Origin: Mucor racemosus
Taxonomy: Eukaryota; Mucoromycota; Mucoromycetes; Mucorales; Mucoraceae
DNA length: 64,000 bases
Direction of reading: 5' to 3'
NCBI GenBank assembly: GCA_027405735.1
Contig: JAPEHQ010000005.1
Location: forward strand, 620,001-684,000
The notes below the pieces were generated by a model that was not told the origin of the DNA, searched no databases, and saw nothing but the letters and a program-made list of their open reading frames with translations. Shown piece after piece: positions 1-12,087 of the stretch; position 1 is the first letter of the stretch; each line of letters starts with the position of its first letter. A program made the position numbers and the translations under genes.

Positions 1-2237
1 CTCGTTTGACGGGTGGAGCAACATCTTCATTGCTACTGCCACTCTTGGTACGTTTGCCTAATGACATGCGATTGACATTCTTTTCTAATGAAGATACTTG
101 TTCCATAAGACGTTGAGTTGCTAATGCCTTCATGAATCGACTTTGTTGTTGACGCTTAGCATTTTCATCAATCACACTGTACTTTTGTTCATTTTGATTA
201 TATTGAATAAAGTCAAATGAATTAGAATCAGCTATTTTTTTAATCATCTCACGAACACGACCCCATCGTACTTGTTTGCGTGCTTCAGGATTCTTTTCAT
301 CATCTACTTGATAGGCTGTTTCTTTAAAGAAATCAACTTTACTATGAAAGTTAAAGAGTGGCATGATACCAAGTAGTACCAAATCTTCTGACATGGGATA
401 TGTAGGTGGAAGCACATTTAAAACTGGGTCAGGAAAGGAGGGATGGCTGATTAGCAATGATAATAAAGATTGAATAGATTTGACCAACGTCTTCTTCTCT
501 GGTTCTCGGTTTCTCACATCATTGGCAGCGGTCATGCAGTATTGTGCGATAGGTGTTATATTAGTAAAGAGAAAAGTGGACCAAATGCTAAGTCCAGGAA
601 GTAATGTCTCGTCTACCATGGTTTCTAATTGACAATACTTTTCAGCAACAAGCGTTTCTTTGACTTGTTCTAATGCTTGACGTGAGGATCGATAGACGTC
701 TGTCAGTAATTTGAAGGCAAATGTATACATGTGAATTTGAGATGATAAAATAACTGGTCGAACATTGTAATTGGTCTTATCACGAAGTCTTTCGCCTGCT
801 ATCCAAACAGAAATCATCAAAATTGTTATACTACGAGTTAAGGTGGTTCGCATGATATGCAGCATAGATGTCAGTGATTTTGATAATGAAGCTTCATCTT
901 CCTGTTCCTCTTTTATCGTGGAAAGTATAAGCGCATATAATGCTGTACCCAGTTGAGCTGCTACGGAAAGAGTAGAAGCAAATTCTTCACTGTCTTTTTG
1001 ATTGAACATGACAGTACGATGCATATGTAAGAATGATTCTACGAATTGTGATATCATGCTGGTCAAACTATCGTCTTTTGACTTGGAACTAAACCTAATC
1101 TTTGAATAAAATGATTTCAAATTATCTCTACCAACGCTTGAGGGATGCTTTACGGCCAAACTAAACAAAATACATCAATATTATGTGTATGCTATGATTC
1201 ATTTTCTTTTCTTACCTCATGCAATAATACCAAACTACATCCATTGCATTTCCACTAGACATGGATACAAGAGCTAATTGAGAATAAGGCTTTCCATTCT
1301 TTCTGTAGACATCAATTGCTTTCAGATAACATGTTTTTGCCAATGCCCAATAATCCATTGTCTTTTTCACACTTTTCGAAGCCATCGCTTGTTGAGCATG
1401 ATAACGAGCCAAATCACCCATACAAATATAATTAGATTGCAGTAAAATTCCCATTCTTTCATCATCACTAGTTGCCTTTTGATGGACTGAATCAATACCC
1501 AAAACTTTTGTATCGATATGATATGAAGATTTCACAGTGTTATTGAGCTCGCGATAAAACTTGAACGCAGCATCGATACGATGAAAAAGTGCTTTTTGAA
1601 GCGCTATATTTTTCTCCATGTCGTCAAGCTTTACCTTGCGCAATTTACTTCGAACATCCTCAATACCCGCGTAAAAAATATAACGCCATAGTTTATCTTC
1701 GATATGATGCGTAGTGGCATACATGAGATCAGCCGAGAAAATCTGGCGGTATGTCTTTTTAAGGCTGTGTCGTACGTACACTATCTCTTCCTCGGTAGCG
1801 TTAATCTGCTCTGCTGCAATGGCACTGGCAATACGACCTTGTTCTTTACTGGGCATGTTGGCATAGTTGATTTTCAATTGTGTCTGCAACTCGGCAAGTT
1901 GCTTTTCTAAAGCATGAGCTTCACTATTGTACAAAAACATATCGTTAATTTGAATTAAATTATACTATTAAATCATATTTTACCTCGATAAATCAGTCAA
2001 ATTGAGTGTTTTTTCTTTGTAAGTTTCTTCCGAATCTTTTGATGTAACATGTTTTACTGCTGACGACAATTCGCTTGTCGAAGCAGCGGTTAAAGCAGAA
2101 ACAGATTTTTGCTTTCTTCTATTTCTAGGGCGTCTTCTTCTACGACGAGGTGCTGTCGTTGTTGTAGTTGCAGCAGCTGCCACGTTTGTGGTATTATTGT
2201 TGGACTTATTTAACTCTGAAGGTACACTTGTTTGCAT
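1..2237 (-). CDS. EST1/SMG7 family protein (5' part; 3' end outside window)
   Basis: Family members are 14-3-3/TPR-like proteins of nonsense-mediated mRNA decay (SMG5/6/7, Ebs1) or telomerase recruitment (Est1). Exons on the minus strand: 2237-1984, 1923-1216, 1160-1; introns are 60 and 55 nt, and the frame is closed across both (AG|T serine codons). About 707 residues are visible. The first ~50 residues are Asn/Thr/Ala-rich with a basic RRRRRRPRNRRK run. The EST1-type helical repeats follow, with the signature GDLARYHA, then CYLKAIDVYRKNGKPYSQLA, then YYCMSLAVKHPSSVGRDNL across the second splice. This tetratricopeptide-like stretch matches the phosphopeptide-binding region and the start of the EST1 DNA/RNA-binding domain. 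Whether it has a C-terminal PIN domain (SMG6/SMG5) or lacks one (SMG7/Ebs1) cannot be seen here. Family assignment is firm; subfamily is open. Confidence 0.85.
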
Positions 2238-3239
2238 TTTGAATCAAGTAAAACTAAAGGCATAATTTTCTACTTCTTTAAATGAATAAAAAGAGTTTGT
2301 TGTATCTATTATATAAAGGAAATAATGCTTGCGTACGTGTGTATGAGTGCGAAATATAGAACAAAGGAAAAAAGGTAGGTGTATATAAAAGTTGCACGAT
2401 ATCCAAAGCCAAAAACTTGCTGATGTGGCTATACCAACTCCGTCTCCCAACAACGTTGGTGGGATTGTGCAGAATTCATTTGTTTGTTAAAAATGTAGCA
2501 CATTTGTGTGATATAATTGTAAAACTGGCAATGAACCCATACCTGAAGCTGAGAATTTGAAAATGTAATAGCTTTGACAAGAATTTTGCAAAGAAATACA
2601 TACAAATGTACGAATAAAAAAGAATGTACATGATTTAAAAAAATGAATTAAACTGTATTTTGAATTCACTGTGTAAATTATGCCAAAAATATAATAAATA
2701 CGAAAAAAATACTTCATAAAGTGTCTATGATCAATTAATAATCTTTATTTCATGTCGATACACAAACATACTACATAATAAAGTATAATCATCGGCGGTA
2801 GAATGTCTTTTTGCATTCGTTTTATCAATAATAGTTTAGAAAATACTCAGGTAAGAATGTTTTTTGAAATTTGACAGCAAACCATTTACAATCTTTTAGT
2901 ACTGAGGTTTACATTTAGGTCATAAACTTTCTCAAAATCTTGCTTTACCAGTAACTCCATCAAAAATTTACATTTTTTGGAAATTTAGAAAGTATTCGAT
3001 AGGTAGCCATGTCTACTATTTTTTTTTTTTTTTTTTTTTTTACCGTTAACGCCTAATAATTCAGTAAAGCAATTCATTAAAGAAACAGATGTTTACGACA
3101 TTCTGATATTTTTTCTGGCAGTATTTAAATCTATGCTTAAAATTCGAATTTTTTTTCCAAAAAGTAGATGAGTAGATGTAGAACACATTGCAATACAGCT
3201 CTGATAAAATATAAAAGGAGCATTATTATTCATTAAATC
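2238..3239. other. Intergenic, 5' flank of the EST1/SMG7-like gene
   Basis: AT-rich DNA without a credible gene. It contains a T homopolymer of about 23 near 3020-3042. Short open frames here lack splice partners and have random composition. The promoter of the minus-strand gene should lie within the first few hundred bases. Confidence 0.5.
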
Positions 3240-3835
3240 CGGTAGTTGTCATTGTCATATATGCTGGCTCTGGCAGGTTTAGCGCTTTTATTAATTTGTC
3301 ATGGTCTTCTAAGCCACAAGCTCCATTAATAAAAAAGTGCGCGTTTTAGTTGTATGATTTAACCAACAAATTGATGGGATAATAAAAAATAAATCTAAAT
3401 ACTGCTACAGTTGTAGTACATAGCTTGAAGCTTTCAGCCCATTTAGATCAAAACTCATTGATTAGAAGCATTTTTCCAGTTGCTTTATTTTTTTTAAACA
3501 GATAAAGAGAGGTTTCATTTCGAAATTTGGGCTAAACTCCGTCAAAAATAAAAGTTAGTTAATGAAATTAGGATATATCATTTTTATATTTACTGCGTAT
3601 TAAGTGCAACTTTAAAATTTAATTTCAATAAACCATTATTTGATTTTATAAAAAATTCAAGAATTATTTGAAACAACCCCAGGTACAAAATAATTTAAAA
3701 AACTAAGCGTTTTCATTTCCCCATTTCCATAGCAACTCGGGAAAGCTGAACCTTTTGCAGTTCTGTGTATCAACACTAGAAGTGCCTACCATCTACCAGT
3801 TGTAACGGGAGCTCATTTGAATCCATATTCGGCGT
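3240..3835 (+). repeat. Dispersed repeat family S, copy 1
   Basis: The stretch aligns by eye over ~550 bp with 53037-53590 and over ~180 bp with the reverse strand of 27258-27440. Shared landmarks include GTGCGCGTTTT, AAAGAGAGGTTTCATTT, GCAACTTTAAAATT, and CACTAGAAGT near the right end. Copies differ at perhaps a quarter of positions, so the family is old. No open frame is conserved between copies and the ends show no obvious terminal repeats. Confidence 0.7.
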
Positions 3836-6237
3836 CAATTGGTGACGTTACGGCCGAACTATGCTTCCCATGGGCATAATGATCTGCACAGATGGGCAGA
3901 ATAAAAAATTTGTGCAGATCGGGTAGTCCAGATGAGCAGAGCAATGAGATCAAGATTTTTTAATGAATTTACTAAAATATATCAATAATAATATAATTAA
4001 TAACAAAAATAATTTAAATGGTATAAAGGAGATGTGAGTTACTTTGATTCAACGGAATTGCCTTATTGACGAGATATATCAATTTGAAATTTGGGGTTTG
4101 AAAGAGTTGTTCTGCCCATGTTCTTCTTTCGGAGACCAAATGGAAACAACGACAACAACAACCTGTTTGGTAACACTAAAAGTGTTTATGCCTTTGTAAA
4201 TTTCTATTTGTAGCACACAAAATCGAATGATTTAGAATTATTTTTCTTTTTTCTTCCATACTCTTTTCTCAACTCTTCTATTTATGTTGAAAACTACAAC
4301 GAAAAGACCAATATTTCTTATAAGCTGAAATCAAGTAGCAGGTACAAGTACATGTTTTTCCTAATAAATCAATTTTTTATGGGCCAAAAATAATGGAATA
4401 TTCGGCTCAAAACACTTGAAACAATTCAATTATGCTAATTTACATGGTTTATCATCTTTTGCCTATTCAGTGGCTATATTTGATTTTAATATTTTGTTTA
4501 TACTGCTACATCGACTCGTTCATTGTCCATTAGAGTTAACTCACCATCCTTAATTAGCTGTGAAAAAAATAAAAAAATAAAACACGGATAGAATAATATA
4601 TAAGATGTTGTTTATTCTTTTAAAAATAAGATAAAGACTTTCATGGCTATTGAAAATCCTTTGTTATTTATATTAATTGTCTATGCTTCAAAAAATAGTA
4701 ATTAAACAAAAAAAGCGTCGCGAATACAATTATAACTCTTTGATATTTATTCAGACTATAAAGTAAAAGCAAAGAAAGGTTTCTGGATTACCATAGCCTT
4801 TGTGATATAATATATTATTTTCTAATTCTATTAATAATACAGTAATAAGATCTTGAAGCAAGATCTTCGTCGTTTAGTTCCTAGTAGTTTGGAAGTACCA
4901 GTAGTACAATTTGACATTTTAATGTTTTTGTGATTTAAAGTTACTAGATTTTAGATGTTGACTAAGATCAATTTGATTACTAAACAAACTTGGTATATGT
5001 AGTTTACTACAATCTAATCTAAAGCAAGTAGAAATCTATAAGTAATGAATCATTGCTGCTGACCAATGATAATTATCAAGATAGGTTATTTAAATGTGTC
5101 GAGTTGTTATGTACATTGGTAAATGGCAAAGTTATTGGTTCTTTATGAATATAAAAATTTATGGACTTGTTTAAATCAACATAATAAAACATTTATAGAC
5201 TTGTTTATCAACAAGCTCCATACTTCTACCTTTGAATACATTTTGATATGGTAGTACAATAGGATGTCAATTGTATGTACGCGAGAGTGATATTTAATTT
5301 TTGTTGGTTCAAATAACAAAATTTTACTATAACGATAATTACCGTTCTATGACATTAGCGTGTCTATAATAACAGTCCATTATTAGCTCATGGTATGCAA
5401 AGCTATTAAAAAAAGGGATCATCTAACCTCATATTTATCTGATTCAATTGCTGATGCTAAACAAGCATCAAATTAGTTGTGTTGACTCGCAATAAAGTAA
5501 GGCGTTTTATCGAGTACGTGTTACGCCAGGAGATTATATTAATTTCAAAGCTAAAATATGTACTAAATCATTTAATAAAAATAAAGGAACGAAAACTGTT
5601 ATAAAATGAAAGAGCACACTAAAACTAAAGAGCTTTATTATAAGATCGAAGCATCTTCTTTTATATTCACATTCTCTAATTACATGGCTAGTTTAAAATG
5701 AGTCTATCTATCTATATCTATATATATATATCCAATCAAGTCTAGGTGATACACACTAGTTCCACATTCCTCAATACGTAAAGTATAAACTGAGCTTTAT
5801 AACATAATACACAGCGATGTAGAACTTAACATATCAAACTGTGTCGCAATCTTAACCAAGAAATGCACCAGCACACAGATCTGTGGATGCAACAGTACGA
5901 TATTGGTGTTCAATGTATTTCAGTTAAATTGAACAGATAGAGATATGGTTTATGCAGAAATCTATATGAACACAAAAAATGATCCAAATTGTGATGCTTC
6001 GTCGACCTGTACGAGATTTTTTGTTGCGATACCTGGTGGCTCAAGTGTAATTTAGGCATTTAATTGCCAAATGTATCAAATCAAGATAAAGTCGGTTGAT
6101 TGATATAACGGATAATAAATGCAATGTCATTTATTGAATGGGTGAATGTAAATGTATAAAGCAAAGCTTACTTTTTTTAAATGAAAGTACTAATAATTCT
6201 GATTAACATCAATAAGTTCAAAATCATATTTAAGTGC
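3836..6237. other. AT-rich intergenic DNA, no gene seen
   Basis: No coding frame, RNA gene or second copy in the window was recognised. Minor structure: a perfect 21-base palindrome AAGATCTTG-aag-CAAGATCTT at 4847-4867, and a (TCTA)/(TA) microsatellite near 5702-5731. The stretch 3870-3960 has several TGGGCAGA/TGTGCAGAT words resembling the minisatellite at 8.7 kb. Confidence 0.5.
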
Positions 6238-6656
6238 AATAATTGCATAACTTAATATGCAGAAAACTCTTGAAGCATTCATTTTTTTTTTTTGGCAGTG
6301 CTGCAAATCATCCTTCAGTATGACTGGATATTAATGAATCAGAGAAAATACAATTGGTAAAAAAAACTGATACCGAACAATGTACATCAAGTTCAAGATA
6401 GATAAAAGTTGCATTCATTGTGTAGTGAAGATCGCAACATTTTAATAGATAAAAATTACAGGACCAAGATGTTGTGTTTGCTTCAGGATTTTTAAAAGGG
6501 TTTAAAAGTATACTTCATCAAATTCACTTAGATTTTGAATACTCACCATATGCTATTAGTATTATCTTGTTGTTATTTAATTGCTGTAATTTTACAAATC
6601 AAGCTTTTCATAACTTATTTATAACAATAAGGGCAATGGAATGTTTCTGATTTTAG

Positions 6657-6882
6657 ATTGACATTTATCATAAGATGGGTTGATGATACATTTGATACTA
6701 CTGTAGATAAAACTAGTCAATTTAATTTATTGAATTTGAATGTAAATACCGAGGAACCATTTGTAAGTACTTAATAAGTTGGTTCTGGTAACACATTAAA
6801 TAAATTGGCTTGGGACAGAGACGGCAAAAAGATGATAATAGGTTCCAGTAATGGCCATGTTTATGTTTATGATATTGGAGAG
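6657..6882 (+). pseudogene. Captured exon of cytoplasmic dynein intermediate chain, copy 1 (broken)
   Basis: The exon is preceded by a splice acceptor (CTGATTTTAG) and followed by a donor (GAGAG|GTAAGA). Its best frame reads QFNLLNLNVNTEEPFVS, then TLNKLAWDRDGKK and GHVYVYDIGE. This is the last WD-repeat region of dynein intermediate chain, whose family pattern is DLWNLN-DTEVP, ALN-(K/R)-W, GK-A-G-S(D/E)G-(I/V)YD(I/V)GE. In-frame stops (TTAATAA) break it and no neighbouring exons are present, so it cannot encode a working protein. Confidence 0.72.
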
Positions 6883-8680
6883 GTAAGAGTAAAAAAAAAC
6901 TTAATGTAAATCATCCCTAACGCAATAATTATAAAGTAAGGCTATATTATCATCAAATAAACTACCACACAATATAAACATTTATAAAGATTTACAGTAA
7001 TAAGCTTGAATCAAGTAGGTACAGCACTGTAAATTCTTGAAAGAGTTCTCAAGTATTATAAAATCTCTTATTTTTAAGACTTACAAGGCTTGTAAGCGGA
7101 ATATTAATTTAGAAAATTATTTTTGTCCAGATCATCAATTTTGACATTTTTTAATTTTTTATTTCTGGTTTTGCAAATTTAGAGATAATTCTACTACCAA
7201 TTATAAAAACAAAAAGTACACATATATACAGAATTTAGCGCTCTATTTGCTCTATAAAAAATAACAAACATTTTTATTGCAAAATATTACATGAAAATCC
7301 TTTAACCAAAAATCCATTTTTGGGCCAAAAGTACAAAGTTTTATTATTTAATATTTAGTATTAAGCTTTTATAAAATGTGTATTAGTTATAGCTACAATT
7401 TTGTCTCACAATGTAGTATATTTAAACGTCGATTTTGGTAACAAAATTTGATTTTCCTGTTTTTTGATCAAAATCATGAGTGTTGGTAAGGATGAAATGA
7501 GCCCCGAAAATGTCCGCTACAAAATCTGAATTTTCAGACTGTACATGGTTAAATATAAGAAAAGTAAAAAAAAAGACACTTTTTTATTTAAAACTTAGAT
7601 ATATACCATAGAATAAGAGACTTAGCCGTTCAATCTTGCTATGCTCAATTACGGCGTCGCTCTACGGGCTTGCTTTTGCAATGTTTTAATAAATGTATGA
7701 TATGACAAACGGTTTTTCTGGTAGAAAATTTATGTTTCTATGATAACAGATATTGCCTAATTTTGTTTAGTTTATGGGTTAATGCGCTGTAATGCTGCTA
7801 TTACATTGGATAAAATGCGCAATTTAACAGGGTTTTAATTGTGCTAAATAATGTAAAGCCTTGAAAATCCTTTTCTACGTGTGTCATTTCTCTCTTTTTG
7901 CTTTCATATTCCAAGGATATATTCACCAGCATTTGATAAGAAGTCATATCGGCATATCAGATTATCAAGCTGGTATTCCTTTCTTTTATTTGAATATGCA
8001 TGCTAATATAAGCGACTAATGTTTTTAATATAATAGGTAGAAATCTATATTGGAGACTAATATTTTCATTTAACCGCATTCTAAGATCAAATATCATTAT
8101 TTACTACTGTATTGTTGGATGTATTTCTTAATTACCAGAACAAATCGAAGGCAATAATATTTATATCTACTCAATTAAAAGCTAGAATTGGCTACAAACC
8201 CACGAAATGTTCCAGGAAAGTAATAAAATTCAAATGATATAGAAACAAAAAAAAAAGAATAATCTGATGTCTTGCCTAATAACCATAGTTCTGATTGTAA
8301 CTATACTTGAAAACAAATATTTTTGCAGCTGACAATCGTAAACCAAAATAATAAGTTTAAAGAAGGTTAATTTGTTTAAATTTTATGAGTGATAAAGTAA
8401 CATCAATTTATAGTATTAGATTTGGCTTGCATATAAATCTAAGTAATAAGTGTTATTTAAGTTTATGCTCGAGCAAAAACCATTGTTGCTGTAAACATTA
8501 TGACTATAATAAACATATTTACAAATGATGATAATCGTAAATATATTGGCTCTTGCATGTATTGCTCTACAGCAACAACATATTGAATTGTATTGTCTAT
8601 AATCTATATTAATAAAAGCAAATGTGATTTAAAAACCAATTATTCCAGCAAAAAAATGCAATGAAATTTTGAGAACGGCA

Positions 8681-9020
8681 TAATGCAAATGTACAAACCA
8701 ATTTGTGCCCATATGATCAGCTCATTATGCTCATGGTCAGATTTTCTTATTATTATGCGCAAATAGGAGTAATGATATGCTTATGGGCAATTCTACTATT
8801 TTGCACACAAGGAATTAATGTCATGCACACGGGCAGAGTCTATAATTCTGCACATACAGGCTTTTCGTTGTGCTTGTGTGCAGTATCTTTTGTTGTACCA
8901 ATGTGCATCTTGTTATCTTTTTAGCCATTATTCAGTGGGCGCAATAACTCATCAGGCTATAGTATGCAACCCACCTGGGCACAACAAAAGCATCTTGTGC
9001 AGTACAGGTCGGCCGTAGTG
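8681..9020 (+). repeat. Degenerate ~22-25 bp tandem array (TGC/TGT-phased)
   Basis: Successive blocks of 22-28 bases start with TGY and carry CAYAYGGGCA-like cores: TGTGCCCATATG, TGCTCATGG, TGCGCAAATAGG, TGCTTATGGGCA, TGCACACAAGG, TGCACACGGGCA, TGCACATACAGG, TGCTTGTGTGCA. The array is duplicated in inverted orientation at about 29290-29640 (copy B). It produces an open frame of ~73 codons on each copy, best explained by the low stop density of the repeat. Confidence 0.55.
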
Positions 9021-9510
9021 CTTTTATACATAAATCCTTTAAATCTGTGATTTTATGGACTTTTTTCAAATCTGGTTGTATCATCTTATACTTTTCAAGT
9101 TAAATCCGTTATTAGGCTAATAATGTCGTAGGTTGTATTTTCGCTTTATTATTACTTAAAATAAGCCTTTGAATAATTAATAGCAATACAGTCGAACCTT
9201 AATTTTTGTATGAAATTTCGATACCTGCATTTTATAACTGCTTGGAATATTTAAAAAACCGCGTCCGGGCTGTCCGGTGATTTTTTCTAGAGATTTAAAG
9301 CTTGGAAATATCTTTAGATGGCCGCTTCCGGAGATTGTTCGGCTTTTTTTTTTGGAAGAGTGACCATTGGCAAAAGTATGAATCATATACTACATACTAC
9401 ATTTAATTTAATATCATCAATTAAATAAATCAATAGATTTGCCATGAACCTGTCAAGCCTAATATATTATTATACTACTACTATCCTATATCCTAATTAC
9501 ACATTATTAC

Positions 9511-10048
9511 TGTCATATATTTTCAGGTTTGATGGTTTGATAAATAATACTTAAAAAAGAATACAATTAAAAGAGAATGAGTAATGAATCAATTCTTCGA
9601 CTGTATAATAAAAACAAGATATCGTTTATTTAGATATAAAAGTATAACCTTTTATATTGGTTTGACATTGAGATCCTGAGATGTAATTTAAGGGACTATT
9701 GAGCCATTAGATCTGTTTGATAGTAATCTATGGACTGAAATAGATCAATCATAATTTAACCGTTCTTGCAGAGCTTGTGAGTTATCTTGTTTCAATGCTG
9801 CGCTAAATGTGCTTGGATGTTTATTTGATAGCTACTTGATTGATTAACCGCTGGGATGGAATAATATGGTGTCATAATTGAGGTCCAAGTGTTTTTGGTA
9901 ATTATTGGGTTAAACTTGGTACGCTAGGAGTTCCTTATATCCGATATCAAGACTTTGCACTTCAATGCATGTCATAGTCAATAGATTGTAAGATGTATTG
10001 ATACTGTAAAAGGTGATAACGTATGATACTAGTAGGTGGAACACAACA
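9511..10048 (+). mobile_element. Solo LTR, family LTR-B, copy 1 (TSD ATTAC)
   Basis: This 538-bp insertion starts TGTCATAT and ends CACAACA (TG...CA) and is flanked by the exact 5-bp duplication ATTAC (9506-9510 and 10049-10053). The empty site exists in copy B of the surrounding repeat at about 28203-28207, where the two flanks are joined with one ATTAC. A TATA-like TTTAGATATAAAAG is present near 9630-9645. A second member lies inverted at 54259-54801. No internal retrotransposon region remains, so this is the usual product of LTR-LTR recombination. Confidence 0.93.
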
Positions 10049-10823
10049 ATTACGTTATACAAATTGCATATCAATCTCCAGCTTATGTAAGAGATTCTAT
10101 TACTATACGCACTGCGACACAACCAATGGCCACATTACAATAATATCAACTTACTCGTATTCAAGTTATCATAGAATAATTCAGTAGCACTATGTCCCTG
10201 AAGTCTAGTTCATGAAGGGTTCTAGACTCTTAAATAATTCAGTATAAATAATCATCTTACTTTCATAATTCCTTTTATTTCTTCGTGAGTTCTCCTCATC
10301 ATTTTCCTTATTATATATTCTGAAATAAACCCAAACATAACAAATAAATCTTTGTCTGTGTCTCTTATCCTTTTATGATATAAACCTGATACAACCATTG
10401 CTACTAATAAATTGCGTAATTTGATATGCAGAAAACTCTTGGAGTATTTACTCTTTTTTTTTTGGCAATGCTACAAATCATCGTTCAATATGACTGAATA
10501 TTAATGAACTAGAGAAAATACAACAGGTAAAAAAACTAATACCCAATGAACATCAAGGTCAAGATTGATAAAAGGTGAATTCATTGTGTAGCATAGTGGA
10601 AATCGCAACATTTTGATGGATATAAATTACAGGATCAAGATGTTGTGTTTGCCTCAGGATTTTTAAAAGGGTTTAAAAGCATATTTAATCAAACTTAGAT
10701 GTTAAATACTCACTATATGTTATATTAATATCATCATGTTTTTTATTTAATTGCTGTATTATTAAAAATCAAGCTTTTCATAGCTTATAACAATGACAAT
10801 GGGATGTTTCATTCTGATTTTAG

Positions 10824-11393
10824 ATCGACATTTATCATAAGGTGGGCTGGTGATACGTTTGAGACTACTGTAGATGGAACCAGTCTGATGTATCATTCTT
10901 AAACCGGATCATGTCAAATCCAAAAAAAGTAAACAATAACAGATCCGGAACCGGAAGTTCCTTAATTAAATATCAACTATACAATGCTCCTAGAAGCATG
11001 ATATAGAAGCATGGTGTAAAGCATGATACGACAGTGCGATATTCCAACATGACATACCAACATAACACATTACTATTAAATAATATCTAAACTACCTTAT
11101 CACATTATTAATTCCCCAAATCAAATAGTATATAAACCCTATTAATTTCATTCCAATAAACGATATCTCTTTACTTGATTAAATTTCTAATTTTTATTTA
11201 ACCTAAACATATTTTGATAAATCACAGTCAATTTAATTTATACAATTTGAATGCAAATACCGAGGAACCATTTGTAAGTACTTAAGTTGGTTCTTCTGGT
11301 AAAGCATTGAATAAATTGGCTTAGGACAAAGAGGGTAAAAAGGCGGCAATAGGTTTCAGTGATGGCCATGTTTATGTTTATGATATTGGAGAG
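10824..11393 (+). pseudogene. Captured dynein intermediate chain exon, copy 2, interrupted by an LTR
   Basis: This is the same exon as 6657-6882, again between an acceptor (TGATTTTAG) and a donor (GAGAG-less GAG|GTAAGAC). It reads QFNLYNLNANTEEPFVS and GKKAAIGFSDGHVYVYDIGE around stops. The LTR at 10886-11224 sits in the middle with a 5-bp duplication, so the exon halves are 10824-10885 and 11225-11393. Confidence 0.72.
10886..11224 (+). mobile_element. Solo LTR, family LTR-A, copy 1 (TSD CAGTC)
   Basis: The 339-bp element begins TGATGTATCA and ends TGATAAATCA, so the ends form a 9/10 inverted match. It is flanked by exact CAGTC at 10881-10885 and 11225-11229. The uninterrupted target is present in copies A1 and B of the host repeat, giving an internal empty-site control. 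An AGTATATAAACCC TATA box and CCAATAAACGA polyadenylation-like signal lie near the 3' part. Two relatives are at 53703-54065 and 34056-34352. Confidence 0.95.
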
Positions 11394-12087
11394 GTAAGAC
11401 TAAAACTTAATGTAAATCACCTCTAGCGCATTAATTATAAAGCAAGGCTATATTATCATCAAACAAACTACCACACAATATTAGCATGTATAAATATTTA
11501 TAGTAATAAGTTTGAATTCAGTGGGTACAGCATCATTAATTCTTGAAAAATTTCTCAAGTATTATAAAATCTCTTATTTTTAAGACTTACAAGGCTTGTA
11601 AGCAGAATACTATTTTAGAAAATTATTCTTGTCCAGATCATCAATTTTGACATTTTTTAATTTTTTATTTCTGGTTTTGTAAATTTAGAGATAATTCTAC
11701 TACCAATTATAAAAATAAAAAGTACAGACATATACAGAATTTAGCGCTCTATTTGCTCAATAAAAAATAATAAACATTTTTATTGCAAAATATTACATAA
11801 AAATCCTTTAATCAAAAATCCGTTTTTGGGCCAAAAGTACAAAGTTTTATTATTTAATATTTAATATTAAGCTTTCATAAAATGTATATCAGTCATGGCT
11901 ACAATTTTCTCTCACAATGTATTATATTTAAACATCGATTTTGGTATCAAAATTTGATTTTTCTATTTTTTGATCAAAATCATGAGTGTTGGTAAGGATG
12001 AAATGAGCCCCGAAAATGTCCGCTACAAAAACTGAATTTTCAGACCGTATGTGGTTAAATATAAGAAAAGTTGAAAAAAACGCCTCT

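Larger units (their letters stand above)
6238..10404 (+). repeat. ~4.1 kb repeat unit, copy A1
   Basis: The unit starts with TATGCAGAAAACTCTTG-type sequence that recurs at 10405 onward (partial tandem copy A2), and is repeated in inverted orientation at 27730-31975 (copy B). In order it holds a dynein intermediate chain exon with its splice sites (6657-6882), a ~700-bp segment shared with A2, an AT-rich middle, a degenerate ~24-bp minisatellite (8681-9020) and a tail shared with B. A 538-bp solo LTR (9511-10048) is inserted in this copy only. No intact gene remains. Copies differ by roughly 10-15%. Confidence 0.8.
10405..12085 (+). repeat. ~4.1 kb repeat unit, partial tandem copy A2
   Basis: The segment repeats the first ~1.3 kb of A1 (6238-7577) in the same orientation directly after it, then stops where a fragment of repeat family R begins (12088). 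It contains dynein exon copy 2, itself split by a solo LTR. Because the end of A1 runs into the start of A2 without a break, and the inverted copy B also spans this junction, the unit existed in a tandem or circular arrangement before B was formed. Confidence 0.75.

Noticed and set aside
8703..8924. Membrane-protein-like open frame of 73 codons (also inverted near 29400-29621)
   Set aside because: It coincides with the degenerate minisatellite, changes length and sequence between copies, and its apparent Cys/Leu/Val richness comes from the repeat units.
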